Assembly (NCBI GenBank): GCA_964486295.1
Contig: CAZAMF010000007.1
Location: forward strand, 1 to 64,000
Source of the DNA: CALBZG01 sp964486295
Lineage (GTDB): Bacteria; Bacillota; Clostridia; Peptostreptococcales; Anaerovoracaceae
Direction of reading: 5' to 3'
DNA length: 64,000 nt
Both the position numbers and the translations under genes were made by a program. The notes below the pieces were generated by a model, which was not told the origin of the DNA, ran no database searches, and saw only the letters and a program-made list of their open reading frames with translations. Shown piece after piece: positions 8,208 through 17,210 of this stretch (its first letter is position 1; each line of letters opens with the position of its first letter).

Positions 8208-9083
8208 TCACTTTGCAACAAATATTTTTCCCAAAGCCGTGTGCACCAGGCCTTTCATCTCCAATACTGTGACGATGCCATTTACTTCTCCTACGGGTCT
8301 TGAAAGTGCACGGCAAAGGGTATCACAGGTCACTTCTCCACACTTTGCTATTGCATCCAGCACAGACTTTTCATCCTCCCCAAGCTTTGTTCCGGTCTCC
8401 GGTACAATTTTCTTTTCAATTCCTAAATCTTCCAGTATATCGTCCAGAACAATAAGCGGATTCGCTCCATCTTTGATCAGCTTATTCCCGCCGATGGCAT
8501 AGATATTATTAATATTTCCGGGTACGGCATAGACATCCCGTCCCTGCTCGGATGCCCTTTCCGCCGTGATCAATGATCCGGAATGCAGACCGGCTTCAAC
8601 CACTATAGTCGCAACCGAAAGCCCGCTGATTATTCTGTTTCTGAGGGGGAAAGAGAATCTTGTAGCATGGACCCCGGGAGCATACTCGGATAGAATAAGG
8701 CCTTCTTCCGCGATTCTGTTCATCAGATCTCTGTTTTGAGCCGGGAAACAAATATCGGGTCCATTGCCAAGTACGGCAATTGTTTTCCCTTTACCTTTCA
8801 AGGCCCCTTTGTGCACAAGGCTATCGATGCCCTGCGCCATCCCGCTTACAGCTACCACTCCATTCCCGCCCAGTTTTTCACCGATGGCTAAAGCTGCCCA
8901 TTTGCCATAAGGAGTCGCCTTTCTTGAGCCCACGGCCGCAACGCAGAGACAGGAAGCCAGTTTTAAATCCCCTATATAATAGAGGATTTCGGGCGGATCC
9001 TTGATTTGTCGAAGCAACTCCGGGTATCCTTTTTCTAAGAGTGAGACGGACCGTACCCTTTCACTGTAATCATTCATCTGCAT
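8208..9083 (-). CDS. dprA: DNA-processing protein DprA (Smf)
   Basis: DprA loads RecA onto incoming single-stranded DNA during transformation. The 291-residue product has the Rossmann-like DprA fold with GSRKATPYG, the SGMAQGIDSLVH motif, and SEYAPG. A C-terminal winged-helix region follows (about residues 235-291). I start it at ATG 9083, which has AGGTGA five bases upstream and leaves 22 bp after comM. The in-frame ATG at 9131 would overlap comM and has no ribosome binding site. No other competence gene lies nearby except comM. Confidence 0.92.
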   Translation of the reverse strand: MQMNDYSERVRSVSLLEKGYPELLRQIKDPPEILYYIGDLKLASCLCVAAVGSRKATPYGKWAALAIGEKLGGNGVVAVSGMAQGIDSLVHKGALKGKGKTIAVLGNGPDICFPAQNRDLMNRIAEEGLILSEYAPGVHATRFSFPLRNRIISGLSVATIVVEAGLHSGSLITAERASEQGRDVYAVPGNINNIYAIGGNKLIKDGANPLIVLDDILEDLGIEKKIVPETGTKLGEDEKSVLDAIAKCGEVTCDTLCRALSRPVGEVNGIVTVLEMKGLVHTALGKIFVAK

Positions 9084-9105
9084 ATATATCACCTGATCCC
9101 CCGTT

Positions 9106-10644
9106 TTATAACCTGCTGTACATTTTATCAAGACTTCTGTATCTCATTGCTTCAGCTATATGGTGTTCTTTAATACCATCCGACTGCTCGATGTCAGCAA
9201 TGGTTCGTGCCACCTTGAGAACCTTGCCGTAAGCTCTTGCTGAAAGGCCTAGTTTCTCAAAGCCCTCCTTTAAAAGTGATTTGCAGCCAATATTCAGCGT
9301 ACAGTATTTTTTTATCAGAGCCGCGTCCAATTCGCTGTTCAAACGGATTCCTTCATTTATATATCGTTGTCTCTGGATACTTCTGGCTTTGCTGACTATT
9401 TCCTTCATTTCCGCCGAACCATTTTCCGGCGATGGATTCTCCAGCATCAGTTCTTTGTATTGAACCGGCGGGATTTCGATTTGAACATCGATCCGATCCA
9501 GAACGGGCCCGCTGATTTTCGATCTGTATCTGTTTATCTGAGCGGCTGTGCAAGTACATTGGTGCCTTTCATCCCCATAGAAACCGCATTTGCAGGGATT
9601 GCTGGCGGCCACCAGCATCATATTGCTTGGGAAGGTAACTTTGTGATTAACTCTGGCTATGCTGATTCTTCTGTCTTCAAGAGGTTGCCGCAGCATCTCC
9701 AGAACGGATCTTCCGAATTCCGGGAATTCATCAAGAAAGAGGACACCGTGATGAGCCAAAGATATTTCTCCGGGCTTAGGAATTCCTCCTCCACCCAGCA
9801 GCGCAGCACCGGATATCGTATGGTGCGGTGCTCGAAATGGCCTTTCAGTAATCATCGGCCTTTTTTCAGAAAGTTCCCCGGCGACAGAATAGACTTTGGT
9901 CACTTCAAGCATTTCGTCGTAAGTCAGTTCCGGCATAATGGAAGGGATGCGCTGAGCGAGCATCGATTTTCCAGACCCCGGGAAGCCCATCATAAACAGA
10001 CCATGTCCACCTGCGGCGCAGATCGTTATGGCTCTTTTGGCGGATTCCTGTCCGACAACGTCCTCATAGCTGCTTTGATGCGCATTTGGCTCGGACGAGT
10101 TGTACCTCTTCGTCCGCTGATGCTCTGGCATTCCGGGTGCTTTAAGCAAATCAACTGTCATGGCAAGGCTTTCGACAGCATAGATTGAAATGTCCTTGAC
10201 AATCGCAGCCTCTTCAGCGTTTCGTTTTGGTAGAATGATTTTTTTGATCCCGCTGTCGCGAAGTCCGATGGTTAGCGGCAGTGCCCCGGCAACAGGATTG
10301 ATGCAACCGTCAAGGGACAATTCTCCGATGAACCCGTATTCCTTGTACATCGATTCCGTCAATACGCCGGACACGGCCAAAATGCCGATCGCCATGGGAA
10401 GATCAAAATGACTCCCTTCTTTCCGAGACCACGCCGGAACCAGGTTGATCGTTATTTTCTTATTCGGAAACTTGAATCCGGAAGATGTGACAGCTGCTCT
10501 TACCCGATCCCTGGACTCTTTAATGGTCTGGGATGCCAGACCTGTTACACTGATTCCAGGCAGTTGATTGGTCAGACAAGTTTCCACTGTTACCAGATCC
10601 GACTCAAGTCCGGACAAGGCCGCCGTATTGATTTTTGATATCAT
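9106..10644 (-). CDS. comM: YifB/ComM family AAA+ ATPase (Mg-chelatase-like)
   Basis: In Gram-negative transformers ComM is a helicase that promotes branch migration of incoming DNA. The role in Clostridia is less studied. The 512-residue product has an N-terminal Lon-protease-like fold (about residues 1-165), then an Mg-chelatase-type AAA+ domain with Walker A GFPGSGKS at 220-227, a LFLDEFPEF Walker B, and a C-terminal helical lid. The pairing with dprA supports a DNA-uptake or recombination role. The AAAGGA upstream is about 12 bases from the ATG, a loose spacing. Confidence 0.92.
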   Translation of the reverse strand: MISKINTAALSGLESDLVTVETCLTNQLPGISVTGLASQTIKESRDRVRAAVTSSGFKFPNKKITINLVPAWSRKEGSHFDLPMAIGILAVSGVLTESMYKEYGFIGELSLDGCINPVAGALPLTIGLRDSGIKKIILPKRNAEEAAIVKDISIYAVESLAMTVDLLKAPGMPEHQRTKRYNSSEPNAHQSSYEDVVGQESAKRAITICAAGGHGLFMMGFPGSGKSMLAQRIPSIMPELTYDEMLEVTKVYSVAGELSEKRPMITERPFRAPHHTISGAALLGGGGIPKPGEISLAHHGVLFLDEFPEFGRSVLEMLRQPLEDRRISIARVNHKVTFPSNMMLVAASNPCKCGFYGDERHQCTCTAAQINRYRSKISGPVLDRIDVQIEIPPVQYKELMLENPSPENGSAEMKEIVSKARSIQRQRYINEGIRLNSELDAALIKKYCTLNIGCKSLLKEGFEKLGLSARAYGKVLKVARTIADIEQSDGIKEHHIAEAMRYRSLDKMYSRL

Positions 10645-10664
10645 GCCAAAAGGGTTCCTTTCTA

Positions 10665-11015
10665 TTACGTTATGCCAATCATATGGTTGATCGCAATTTC
10701 CGGTTCGGTCAGGACTTCAATGACATCGATACGGGGCTGGTAATTGACCCAGCTGCCGGATGCCATGAACCAGCAGGCGGATTTTTCTATATGCAAAATC
10801 TTTTCTTTTGTTACCGCTGTCGCAGGACTTCCGAAACAGTGGCCCGTTCTGGTCTTCACCTCGCAGAAGACCAGGGCTCCCCCTTTGATTGCAATAATAT
10901 CTATTTCTCCCGACTTGCATCTGAAGTTGCGTTTAATGATACGATAACCCTGTTTCAGCAGAAAACCTGCTGCAATGTTTTCACCATACTTCCCTAATCT
11001 TTGATTGGAATTCAT
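10665..11015 (-). CDS. YraN family protein (UPF0102, nuclease-like fold)
   Basis: A 116-residue member of the UPF0102/YraN family, which has the restriction-endonuclease-like fold. The conserved GEIDIIA (near residues 36-42) and FCEVKTR (near 51-57) make up the family's putative metal-binding E-D-ExK site. Its cellular role is not established. It is the first gene of the operon leading to codY, with AAGGA upstream of the ATG and a promoter about 35 bp before the start. Confidence 0.9.
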   Translation of the reverse strand: MNSNQRLGKYGENIAAGFLLKQGYRIIKRNFRCKSGEIDIIAIKGGALVFCEVKTRTGHCFGSPATAVTKEKILHIEKSACWFMASGSWVNYQPRIDVIEVLTEPEIAINHMIGIT

Positions 11016-11050
11016 ATCGATTTATCCTTCCATTTTATTCCATCATATTA

Positions 11051-11079
11051 AATGTATCTCATTTCCCATTATATGTCAA
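11051..11079 (-). promoter_or_regulatory. Promoter of the yraN-codY operon
   Basis: On the minus strand a perfect -35 TTGACA (11074-11079), a 17-bp spacer and a -10 TACATT (11051-11056). It lies immediately downstream of the HAD-gene terminator, so it marks the start of a new transcription unit. Confidence 0.72.
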
Positions 11080-11097
11080 TCGATTTGCGTATGCACT

Positions 11098-11144
11098 AAA
11101 AAACCCCCTGATATGCGACATAGGATTCATCTGCTATCAAGGGG
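11098..11144 (-). terminator. Intrinsic terminator of the HAD hydrolase gene
   Basis: On the minus strand CCCCTTGATA and TATCAGGGG pair with one bulged base around a loop of about 21 nt. Six T residues follow directly. It sits about 65 bp after the HAD stop codon and before the yraN promoter. Confidence 0.7.
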
Positions 11145-11208
11145 CAGTTCTTCTGTTATAATGGATCTTTTTCAGAGCAGAAAAATGTTTGGACATCTCT
11201 CGCCTGAT

Positions 11209-12039
11209 TTATTTACTTCTGTTCAGTACCAGTTCGTAGATGGCTTGAGCGACTCCGCCTTCATCATTGGAAGATGTGATATATTTGGCGACAGCTTTGA
11301 TTTCATCCTTAGCGTTTCCGACGGCAACCGGCAGCCCGGCAGCTTCCAACATGGCCCTGTCATTCGGATTGTCGCCCGCCGCCATGATTTCCTCCCGTTT
11401 GATCCCCATCATTTCGGCCATTTTTATCATCGCATCTGCCTTGCTGGTTGTTTTCCCGCCTATTTCAAGATTATGGTCGAAAGATGATGTCAGGGTAATA
11501 TCGTTATGGACAGAGAGTATTTCTTTCATCATCAGGCGGTTTTGCTGATCCTGAAAGTTGATATTAATATTTTCTATACTCCTTTTCTTTTTCATCATGA
11601 AATCAAGAACACCTTCCACGGGCTGTCTCGTATTCAGGACATAGGTGACATGTCTGTCAGAGAGTCTCATTTCGGCGATCCTGTCGTAGATTTGTTTTTC
11701 TACATAGGCTTTCCCGCCGGTGAAAACTTCATACATAAAATCGTAATTGCCCAATATGTCGCCCATTTTTTCCACGGCCTTCGGAGCAATAAAGTTTTTG
11801 TAGATGACTTTTTTCGTGTAAAGGTCGACCACCCTCGCTCCATTGGAGCTGCAGGTATAGCGAATGCCCTTCACTTCCAGAATTTCTTTTGGTATGGCAG
11901 AAAACACTCTGCCGGTAGCAACTACGACCTCAATGTTGGCGGATATGGCATCCTCCAGCGCGGTCTTTACTATTGGCGGTAATTTGCCCTGGCTGTTTAA
12001 AGTTGTACCGTCCAGGTCCAGCGCGATCATTTTTATCAT
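11209..12039 (-). CDS. Cof-type HAD-IIB hydrolase
   Basis: A 276-residue haloacid-dehalogenase phosphatase of the Cof/YidA group, which dephosphorylates sugar phosphates and similar metabolites. Motif I DLDGTTLNS is at residues 8-16, motif II is in VVVATGRV, the motif III lysine is in GGKTTSK, and motif IV GDNPNDRAM with NAKDEIK follows. The large type-IIB cap lies between motifs II and III. The substrate cannot be told from sequence. The start has AGGGG six bases upstream. It follows the MBL hydrolase gene by 50 bp and is probably co-transcribed with it. Confidence 0.88.
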   Translation of the reverse strand: MIKMIALDLDGTTLNSQGKLPPIVKTALEDAISANIEVVVATGRVFSAIPKEILEVKGIRYTCSSNGARVVDLYTKKVIYKNFIAPKAVEKMGDILGNYDFMYEVFTGGKAYVEKQIYDRIAEMRLSDRHVTYVLNTRQPVEGVLDFMMKKKRSIENININFQDQQNRLMMKEILSVHNDITLTSSFDHNLEIGGKTTSKADAMIKMAEMMGIKREEIMAAGDNPNDRAMLEAAGLPVAVGNAKDEIKAVAKYITSSNDEGGVAQAIYELVLNRSK

Positions 12040-12089
12040 TTGTATCCCCTGAATATGCGGTTATTCCGCTGACTATTGCTCTCTACTTC

Positions 12090-12683
12090 CTATCCCCTGA
12101 TGATATTGATGAACTCCTGATTGAAGCGTCTGACAAATTTCATGTTGCAGGAATCCCCATGTCCGGGGTAAATTGTGATTTCGTTTGACCATCGGTCAAT
12201 GATATCCCGGCAACTCGCCTCCATTTGCCACGGGTCACCGTCTTTCAGGTCGGTTCTTCCTAAATCTACATTAAATATTGTATCTCCGGTAAAGGAGACT
12301 TTGCTCTTTTCTGAATAAATGCAAATACTGCCCCGGGTATGGCCTGGTGTGAGGATGACTTTAAGTTCCTCCCCGTCCAGCATCAGGGTGTCCCCATCCT
12401 CCAGCATGACATCCACCATACCCTTGTACATATCGCAATCATTTCGGTGCATCAAAACAGGGCGTTCAAAATGGTCCCTGAGTTTTGAAGCGCCTCCCGA
12501 ATGGTCATAATGATGGTGCGTCAGGATGAACCCTTCGACTTTCAGTTTCAGTTCCTTGATCTGCTTGATATACTTCTCAGGATTGTATCCCGGATCGATC
12601 AGGAAACAGGAGCCCTGTTCCTTTTGGTATATGATATACCCATTGGCTTCCAGTTCCCCTCCGATAATACGTTTTATTTTCAT
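12090..12683 (-). CDS. MBL-fold metallo-hydrolase (glyoxalase II-like)
   Basis: A 197-residue metallo-beta-lactamase fold hydrolase. The metal-binding motif THHHYDHSGG (near residues 54-63), a later LTPGHTRGSI with histidine, FTGDTIF with the bridging aspartate, and YPGHGDS complete a binuclear zinc site like that of YcbL/glyoxalase-II-type enzymes. The substrate is unknown. I choose ATG 12683, where family homology begins. The in-frame ATG at 12758 has no ribosome binding site and would lie upstream of the promoter found at 12691-12719. No Shine-Dalgarno sequence precedes 12683, and the predicted transcript begins at or next to the ATG. Confidence 0.85.
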   Translation of the reverse strand: MKIKRIIGGELEANGYIIYQKEQGSCFLIDPGYNPEKYIKQIKELKLKVEGFILTHHHYDHSGGASKLRDHFERPVLMHRNDCDMYKGMVDVMLEDGDTLMLDGEELKVILTPGHTRGSICIYSEKSKVSFTGDTIFNVDLGRTDLKDGDPWQMEASCRDIIDRWSNEITIYPGHGDSCNMKFVRRFNQEFINIIRG

Positions 12684-12690
12684 AAGTTGT

Positions 12691-12719
12691 ATTTTATCCC
12701 TTTTTATCGATAATTTCAA
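12691..12719 (-). promoter_or_regulatory. Promoter of the MBL hydrolase gene (predicted leaderless)
   Basis: On the minus strand -35 TTGAAA (12714-12719), 17-bp spacer, -10 TAAAAT (12691-12696). Only seven bases separate the -10 from the ATG, so transcription should start within one base of the start codon. It is back to back with the trkA promoter; the two -35 elements are seven bp apart. Confidence 0.6.
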
Positions 12720-12726
12720 ATACATC

Positions 12727-12754
12727 TTGATAATCTTGGCATGAGTGGTACAAT
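12727..12754 (+). promoter_or_regulatory. Promoter of the trkA-trkH-trkH operon
   Basis: -35 TTGATA (12727-12732), 16-bp spacer, -10 TACAAT (12749-12754). The predicted start is about 50 bp before the trkA ATG. It diverges from the MBL-hydrolase promoter. Confidence 0.55.
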
Positions 12755-12810
12755 ACATTGGAATAGGACTATTTCAATGGTATTGATAATTATTGACAGG
12801 GGTATGCAAA

Positions 12811-14178
12811 ATGAAAATTGTAATCGCCGGTGCCGGTAAATTGGGGATGAAAGTTACAGAGGCTCTTCTCGGAGGAGATCATTCTGTAACGGTTATCGAT
12901 AAAAGTGAAGAAGTCATCGCAAAGCTTTCATCACAAATGGATGTCATGACTATATGCGCGAATGCAAAACAAAAAAGTGTCTTAGATGATATTGGCATCA
13001 GTTCCTATGATTATTTGATTGCTATGACCGATCATGACGAAAAAAACATCGTGATCGCGTCGGAGGCGAAGAAATTAGGCTGCAAGAAGGTAATTGCGCG
13101 TGTACGCGGTCCTGAGCACATGAACCAGTTTGATTTTTTGAAAGATTCTTTTAATCTGGACGCGGTTGTGAATCCTGACCTGGCAATAACATTGGAAATA
13201 TATAAATATTTGGTAGAAAAGTACACTTTGAGCAATGGCATTTTCACAAGCGGGAAAATGGCAATGATCGAAGTTACGGCCAATAAAGTCGAAGGCATTT
13301 CAGGTATGCCCATGACGCAGGTTGGAAAAATCCTGAAAGACATGCTGATCGTTGCCATCTCCAGAAGCGGGAAAGTTATTATTCCGCATGGCAACACGGT
13401 TGTTCATGCAGATGACGTTCTCTATATCGTCGGCGAAAAGAATCCTCTGATGGCACTGAACGCAACACTTAATACAAAAGGAAAATATACGAATATTCAT
13501 CGGGTCATGATCATAGGCGGCGGTAAAACCGGTTTGTATCTTGCGAAAAAACTGTCCGAATTTGGAGCTGCAGTTAAAATTGTGGAGATTTCTAAGGAGC
13601 GCTGCCATTATCTTGCCACCCACTTAAACAATGTCATTATTCTTCATGGCGACGGCACGGACATCAACCTCCTTGAATCAGAGAGCTTCGACGAAATGGA
13701 CGCGTTTGTCACTGCGACCGGTTATGATGAAGAGAACCTGCTGTTGGCTTTAATGGCGAAGCAACGAGGGATCGAGGATGTCATAGCAAAAATATCCAGA
13801 GAAAGCTATTCAGGCCTGATTGAGGATATGGGTATCGACATGGTCCTGAACCCGCTGAATATCACGGCCAGCAGCATCCTGCGTTTCATTCAGGGCAGCA
13901 AACGGATCGTATCCAGCCAGTTGATCCAGGGGCAGGCTGAAATTTTGGAAATCATAGCCGGAAATCATATGGCAATCCTACACGTTCCCCTTGCGAACCT
14001 GGATTTACCGGAAGGCGTTATTATAGCCGCAATCCATAGGGGTTCCGATTTTATTATCCCAAAAGGCGATACTATAATTCTGGAAAACGACAGAGTCATT
14101 ATCATGTCGCTTCTCTCCGAAATACCTAAACTCGAAAAGCTCTTGAGAAATACGGGAAGGCTGGGCATTTTTGGTTAG
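12811..14178 (+). CDS. trkA: Trk-type K+ uptake regulatory subunit TrkA
   Basis: The cytosolic nucleotide-binding gating subunit of Trk/Ktr potassium transporters. The 455-residue product contains two tandem RCK units. Each has a Rossmann domain (GAGKLGMKV near residues 7-15 and a second GGGKTGLYL near 233-241) followed by an RCK-C domain. The double-RCK layout is the TrkA type rather than the single-RCK KtrA type. I start it at ATG 12811, with AGGGG eight bases upstream, instead of an in-frame ATG at 12793. It is followed 11 bp later by the first of two trkH genes, so one regulator may serve two channels. Confidence 0.93.
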   Translation: MKIVIAGAGKLGMKVTEALLGGDHSVTVIDKSEEVIAKLSSQMDVMTICANAKQKSVLDDIGISSYDYLIAMTDHDEKNIVIASEAKKLGCKKVIARVRGPEHMNQFDFLKDSFNLDAVVNPDLAITLEIYKYLVEKYTLSNGIFTSGKMAMIEVTANKVEGISGMPMTQVGKILKDMLIVAISRSGKVIIPHGNTVVHADDVLYIVGEKNPLMALNATLNTKGKYTNIHRVMIIGGGKTGLYLAKKLSEFGAAVKIVEISKERCHYLATHLNNVIILHGDGTDINLLESESFDEMDAFVTATGYDEENLLLALMAKQRGIEDVIAKISRESYSGLIEDMGIDMVLNPLNITASSILRFIQGSKRIVSSQLIQGQAEILEIIAGNHMAILHVPLANLDLPEGVIIAAIHRGSDFIIPKGDTIILENDRVIIMSLLSEIPKLEKLLRNTGRLGIFG

Positions 14179-14189
14179 GAGAATTTGAA

Positions 14190-15647
14190 ATGGGCTTTAA
14201 TTTAAATTCCATCGTGTTAATACTCGGAAAAATGTTGGTCCTGCTGGGATTAGCTATGCTATTGCCCCTTATCGCAGCACTCATTTATCATGAGCCGGCA
14301 GCGCTGGCTTCCTTTATTTGGGTGATCATCCCATCCATTCTTATCGGTTCTATCATCGTTTATAAAATCAAGCCCTCCGATGCCCCGGTCAAAATACGGG
14401 ATGGATTTCTGATTGTCGGCTCTGTCTGGCTTCTTTCGACTGTAATCGGCGCCCTGCCTTTCTCGATTTCCGGCTCGATGAATTATGTTGATGCTTTATT
14501 TGAAACATCTTCCGGCTTTACAACAACAGGAGCTTCCATCCTCAAAGACGTCGAAGTCGTCCCAATGAGCATACTTTACTGGCGTTCCTTTACTCACTGG
14601 CTTGGGGGCCTGGGCATCGTCATCTTCGCAATTGCACTTTTGCCGCAGTTGAATATCGGAGCATTCAATATCGTCAGGGCAGAAACTCCGGGCCCCAGCT
14701 TTGAAAAGCTCAGCCCAAAACTGAAAGACCAGGCGAGAATACTGATCATTGTGTATATGTGCATGACCATAGCTCAGACTCTGTTGCTGAAGCTTGGGGG
14801 ATGCACCTGGTTTGATTCGATGGTTTATACGTTCGGAAGCGTAGGCACCGGCGGTTTTGCCACTTATAATGACAGCGTCGGCCATTTCGAGGGCTCCTAT
14901 GTGCCGATTGTTATCACGATTTTTATGCTGATGGGAGGGTCGAACCTGTCTTTGTACTATGCGAGTTTCCGGTTCGGGATTTCCAGGCTGCTGAATGATT
15001 CTGAATTCAGATGCTATATGGCCATCGTCACCCTCTCCATTCTGGTTATAACCGCCAATCTGGTATCGATGGATTTGTACAGTTCCGGGATAGCGCTCAG
15101 GGAATCTGCATTTCAGGTGGCTTCTGTAATTACTACCACCGGATATGCGACTGTGAACTATGATCTTTGGCCTACATTTTCAAAGTGTATCCTGTTCGCC
15201 CTTTATTTATGCGGCGGCTGTTCCGGCTCCACAGGCGGAGGTCCTAAGATTATCAGAGTGCTTGTGCTTTTGAAATTTATTAGGAGGGGGGTCCTCGTCA
15301 GGCTCCATCCCAGTGCTGTTATCGATGTTAAGCTGGCCGGGAAGCCTGTTTCGGCCGATGTCGTGTCGGCGATCGCCGGTTTTGCATTTCTGTATTTGTC
15401 TACAGCAGTTATTAGCGGTGCCGTCATCTGCCTGGATGGTTTTGATATGATTACCTCTTTTTCGGCGGCATTTGCCACCATCGGAAATGTCGGACCGGGT
15501 TTCAATCTGGTAGGCCCCGCCATGAATTACAGTATTTTCTCGGATTGGAGCAAGCTATTAATGACTTTCCTGATGCTGGCAGGGAGACTGGAATTCTTCA
15601 CATTGTTTATGTTATTTACGCCAAGATTCTGGAATAAAAACCGATAG
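14190..15647 (+). CDS. trkH: Trk-type K+ uptake channel subunit, first paralogue
   Basis: A 485-residue integral membrane K+ translocating subunit. The four M-P-M repeats typical of TrkH/KtrB are visible, with selectivity-filter glycines in TTTG (111-114), VGTGG (218-222), TTTG (315-318) and NVGPG (433-437). Basic loops face the cytosol. AGGAG lies upstream of the ATG. It is co-transcribed with trkA, 11 bp upstream, and with a second trkH 11 bp downstream. The two TrkH proteins align end to end at the same length but differ at the residues next to the filter glycines. Confidence 0.93.
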   Translation: MGFNLNSIVLILGKMLVLLGLAMLLPLIAALIYHEPAALASFIWVIIPSILIGSIIVYKIKPSDAPVKIRDGFLIVGSVWLLSTVIGALPFSISGSMNYVDALFETSSGFTTTGASILKDVEVVPMSILYWRSFTHWLGGLGIVIFAIALLPQLNIGAFNIVRAETPGPSFEKLSPKLKDQARILIIVYMCMTIAQTLLLKLGGCTWFDSMVYTFGSVGTGGFATYNDSVGHFEGSYVPIVITIFMLMGGSNLSLYYASFRFGISRLLNDSEFRCYMAIVTLSILVITANLVSMDLYSSGIALRESAFQVASVITTTGYATVNYDLWPTFSKCILFALYLCGGCSGSTGGGPKIIRVLVLLKFIRRGVLVRLHPSAVIDVKLAGKPVSADVVSAIAGFAFLYLSTAVISGAVICLDGFDMITSFSAAFATIGNVGPGFNLVGPAMNYSIFSDWSKLLMTFLMLAGRLEFFTLFMLFTPRFWNKNR

Positions 15648-15658
15648 GAGATATTGTT

Positions 15659-17116
15659 TTGTTAAACTGGCCATTAATAACCAAAATATTATCATTTATC
15701 ATGATGGTAGTAGGGTTTTCCATGCTGCCCGCTCTTTTCAGCGCCTATCTGTATGATGATGCCGAAGTCGTAAAGGCCTTCGCTATTCCGGCTATTTCCT
15801 GCATCGTCCTGGGCGGTCTTTGCACAAAACTGATATCCCCCCTAAATATAAAACTCAAGTTAAGGGATGGATACATGGTTGTGGCGCTCTGCTGGTTGCT
15901 GGCATCTTTAGCGGGAGCCTTACCTTACTATATCTGCGCCGGAAATTCCGGGTTTATTGATGCTTTCTTTGAATCAGTATCTGGTTTTACGACAACAGGT
16001 TGTACAGTCGTCAATATTGATGCAATGCCAAAAGCGATTTTGTTCTGGAAAGCCATCACTCACTGGCTTGGCGGAATGGGAATCCTTGTGTTCGTGATCG
16101 CGATACTTCCGAATCTTGGAATTAGCGGATTGACCATCGCGCGAGTCGAAGCTCCGGGTCCAACCTTCCAAAAAGTTTCGAACAGGACCTCCGATACAAC
16201 CAAGATTCTTTATTTTGCATATATTTGCTTTACCGTAATAGAATTCCTGCTGTTGTGGCTGGGCAGTGACATGGGGGCCTTCGATGCATTGATCAATACC
16301 ATGGGAAGCATCAGCACCGGTGGACTTTTTGCCCATACAGCAGGGATCGCGTACTACGACAGTATTTATGTTGAGGGCGTGATCATAGCATTCTGTTATT
16401 TGGGATCTGTCAGCTTTATCATGTATTTCCTTATGATTAAGGGAAAATGGAGAGACGTGCTTCAAGATGTGGAGTTGAGGGTATTCACCCTGATCATATT
16501 GTTCTCCACATTATTGGTGGCAGCCAGCCTATATTTCACGAACACTTACGAATCTTTCAGTTCGGCTTTCAGGCATTCTCTGTTCCAGATCGTTTCCGTA
16601 ATCAGTACAGCCGGTTTCGCGATCACTGATTACACTCAGTGGCCGGCATTTTGTCAGGCGGTCCTTCTCCTCCTGATGTTCATAGGGGGCTGCGGGGCTT
16701 CTACCTGCGGCGGAATGAAAGTCATGCGGATCATAGTAAGTTTCAAACTCATTTCCCGCATGTTCTTCAAACGTCTGCACCCCAACGGTGTTTCAGCTGT
16801 TGTCGTTGGCGGCAAAGCCGTTCCGGCCCAGACAGTTTCAAGAATATCGAGTTTTATGGTTTTGTATATGATCGTATTTATCTTTTCCGTCTTTGTTCTC
16901 TCCCTTCAGAACCTTGATCTGGAAACCACCATTGGTTTCGCTGCCGGTGCTCTGAGCAATACAGGGCTCGGTTTTGGGCCATCCGGTGCAACGGGTAATT
17001 ACGACATTTTTAGTCCGGCATTACGCCTCTATTGCTGCTTCATGATGTTTATGGGCAGGCTGGAACTATTTGCAGTGATGATCCTGTTCACTCCGGATTT
17101 CTGGAAGCAAAAGTAA
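15659..17116 (+). CDS. trkH: Trk-type K+ uptake channel subunit, second paralogue
   Basis: A second 485-residue TrkH/KtrB-type channel. Filter regions are TTTG (111-114), STGG (219-222), STAG (316-319) and NTGLG (434-438). All four glycines are kept, but the flanking residues in repeats 2-4 differ from the first paralogue. The start is a TTG with AGGAG eight bases upstream. The pair looks like an old tandem duplication because the proteins are clearly divergent. Different K+ affinity or partner ion is possible but not shown. A strong terminator follows. Confidence 0.92.
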   Translation: MLNWPLITKILSFIMMVVGFSMLPALFSAYLYDDAEVVKAFAIPAISCIVLGGLCTKLISPLNIKLKLRDGYMVVALCWLLASLAGALPYYICAGNSGFIDAFFESVSGFTTTGCTVVNIDAMPKAILFWKAITHWLGGMGILVFVIAILPNLGISGLTIARVEAPGPTFQKVSNRTSDTTKILYFAYICFTVIEFLLLWLGSDMGAFDALINTMGSISTGGLFAHTAGIAYYDSIYVEGVIIAFCYLGSVSFIMYFLMIKGKWRDVLQDVELRVFTLIILFSTLLVAASLYFTNTYESFSSAFRHSLFQIVSVISTAGFAITDYTQWPAFCQAVLLLLMFIGGCGASTCGGMKVMRIIVSFKLISRMFFKRLHPNGVSAVVVGGKAVPAQTVSRISSFMVLYMIVFIFSVFVLSLQNLDLETTIGFAAGALSNTGLGFGPSGATGNYDIFSPALRLYCCFMMFMGRLELFAVMILFTPDFWKQK

Positions 17117-17131
17117 TAAAAACGATACTAT

Positions 17132-17170
17132 AAATGCCGTATCATACGATACGGCATTTTTTATTTTTAT
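17132..17170 (+). terminator. Intrinsic terminator of the trk operon
   Basis: A perfect 10-bp stem, ATGCCGTATC and GATACGGCAT, closes a 4-nt loop and is followed by a T-rich run. It lies 17 bp after the second trkH stop. The opposite strand lacks a good T run, so it mainly serves the plus strand. Confidence 0.9.
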
Positions 17171-17210
17171 CAACTATTATCAGCCGTTTTGCTCCGGCAG
17201 TTCATTCGAT

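Noticed and set aside
9367..10188. A 273-residue open frame antisense to comM
   Set aside because: ComM on the other strand has full-length domain homology. The antisense frame has no recognisable motif and is a codon-bias shadow.
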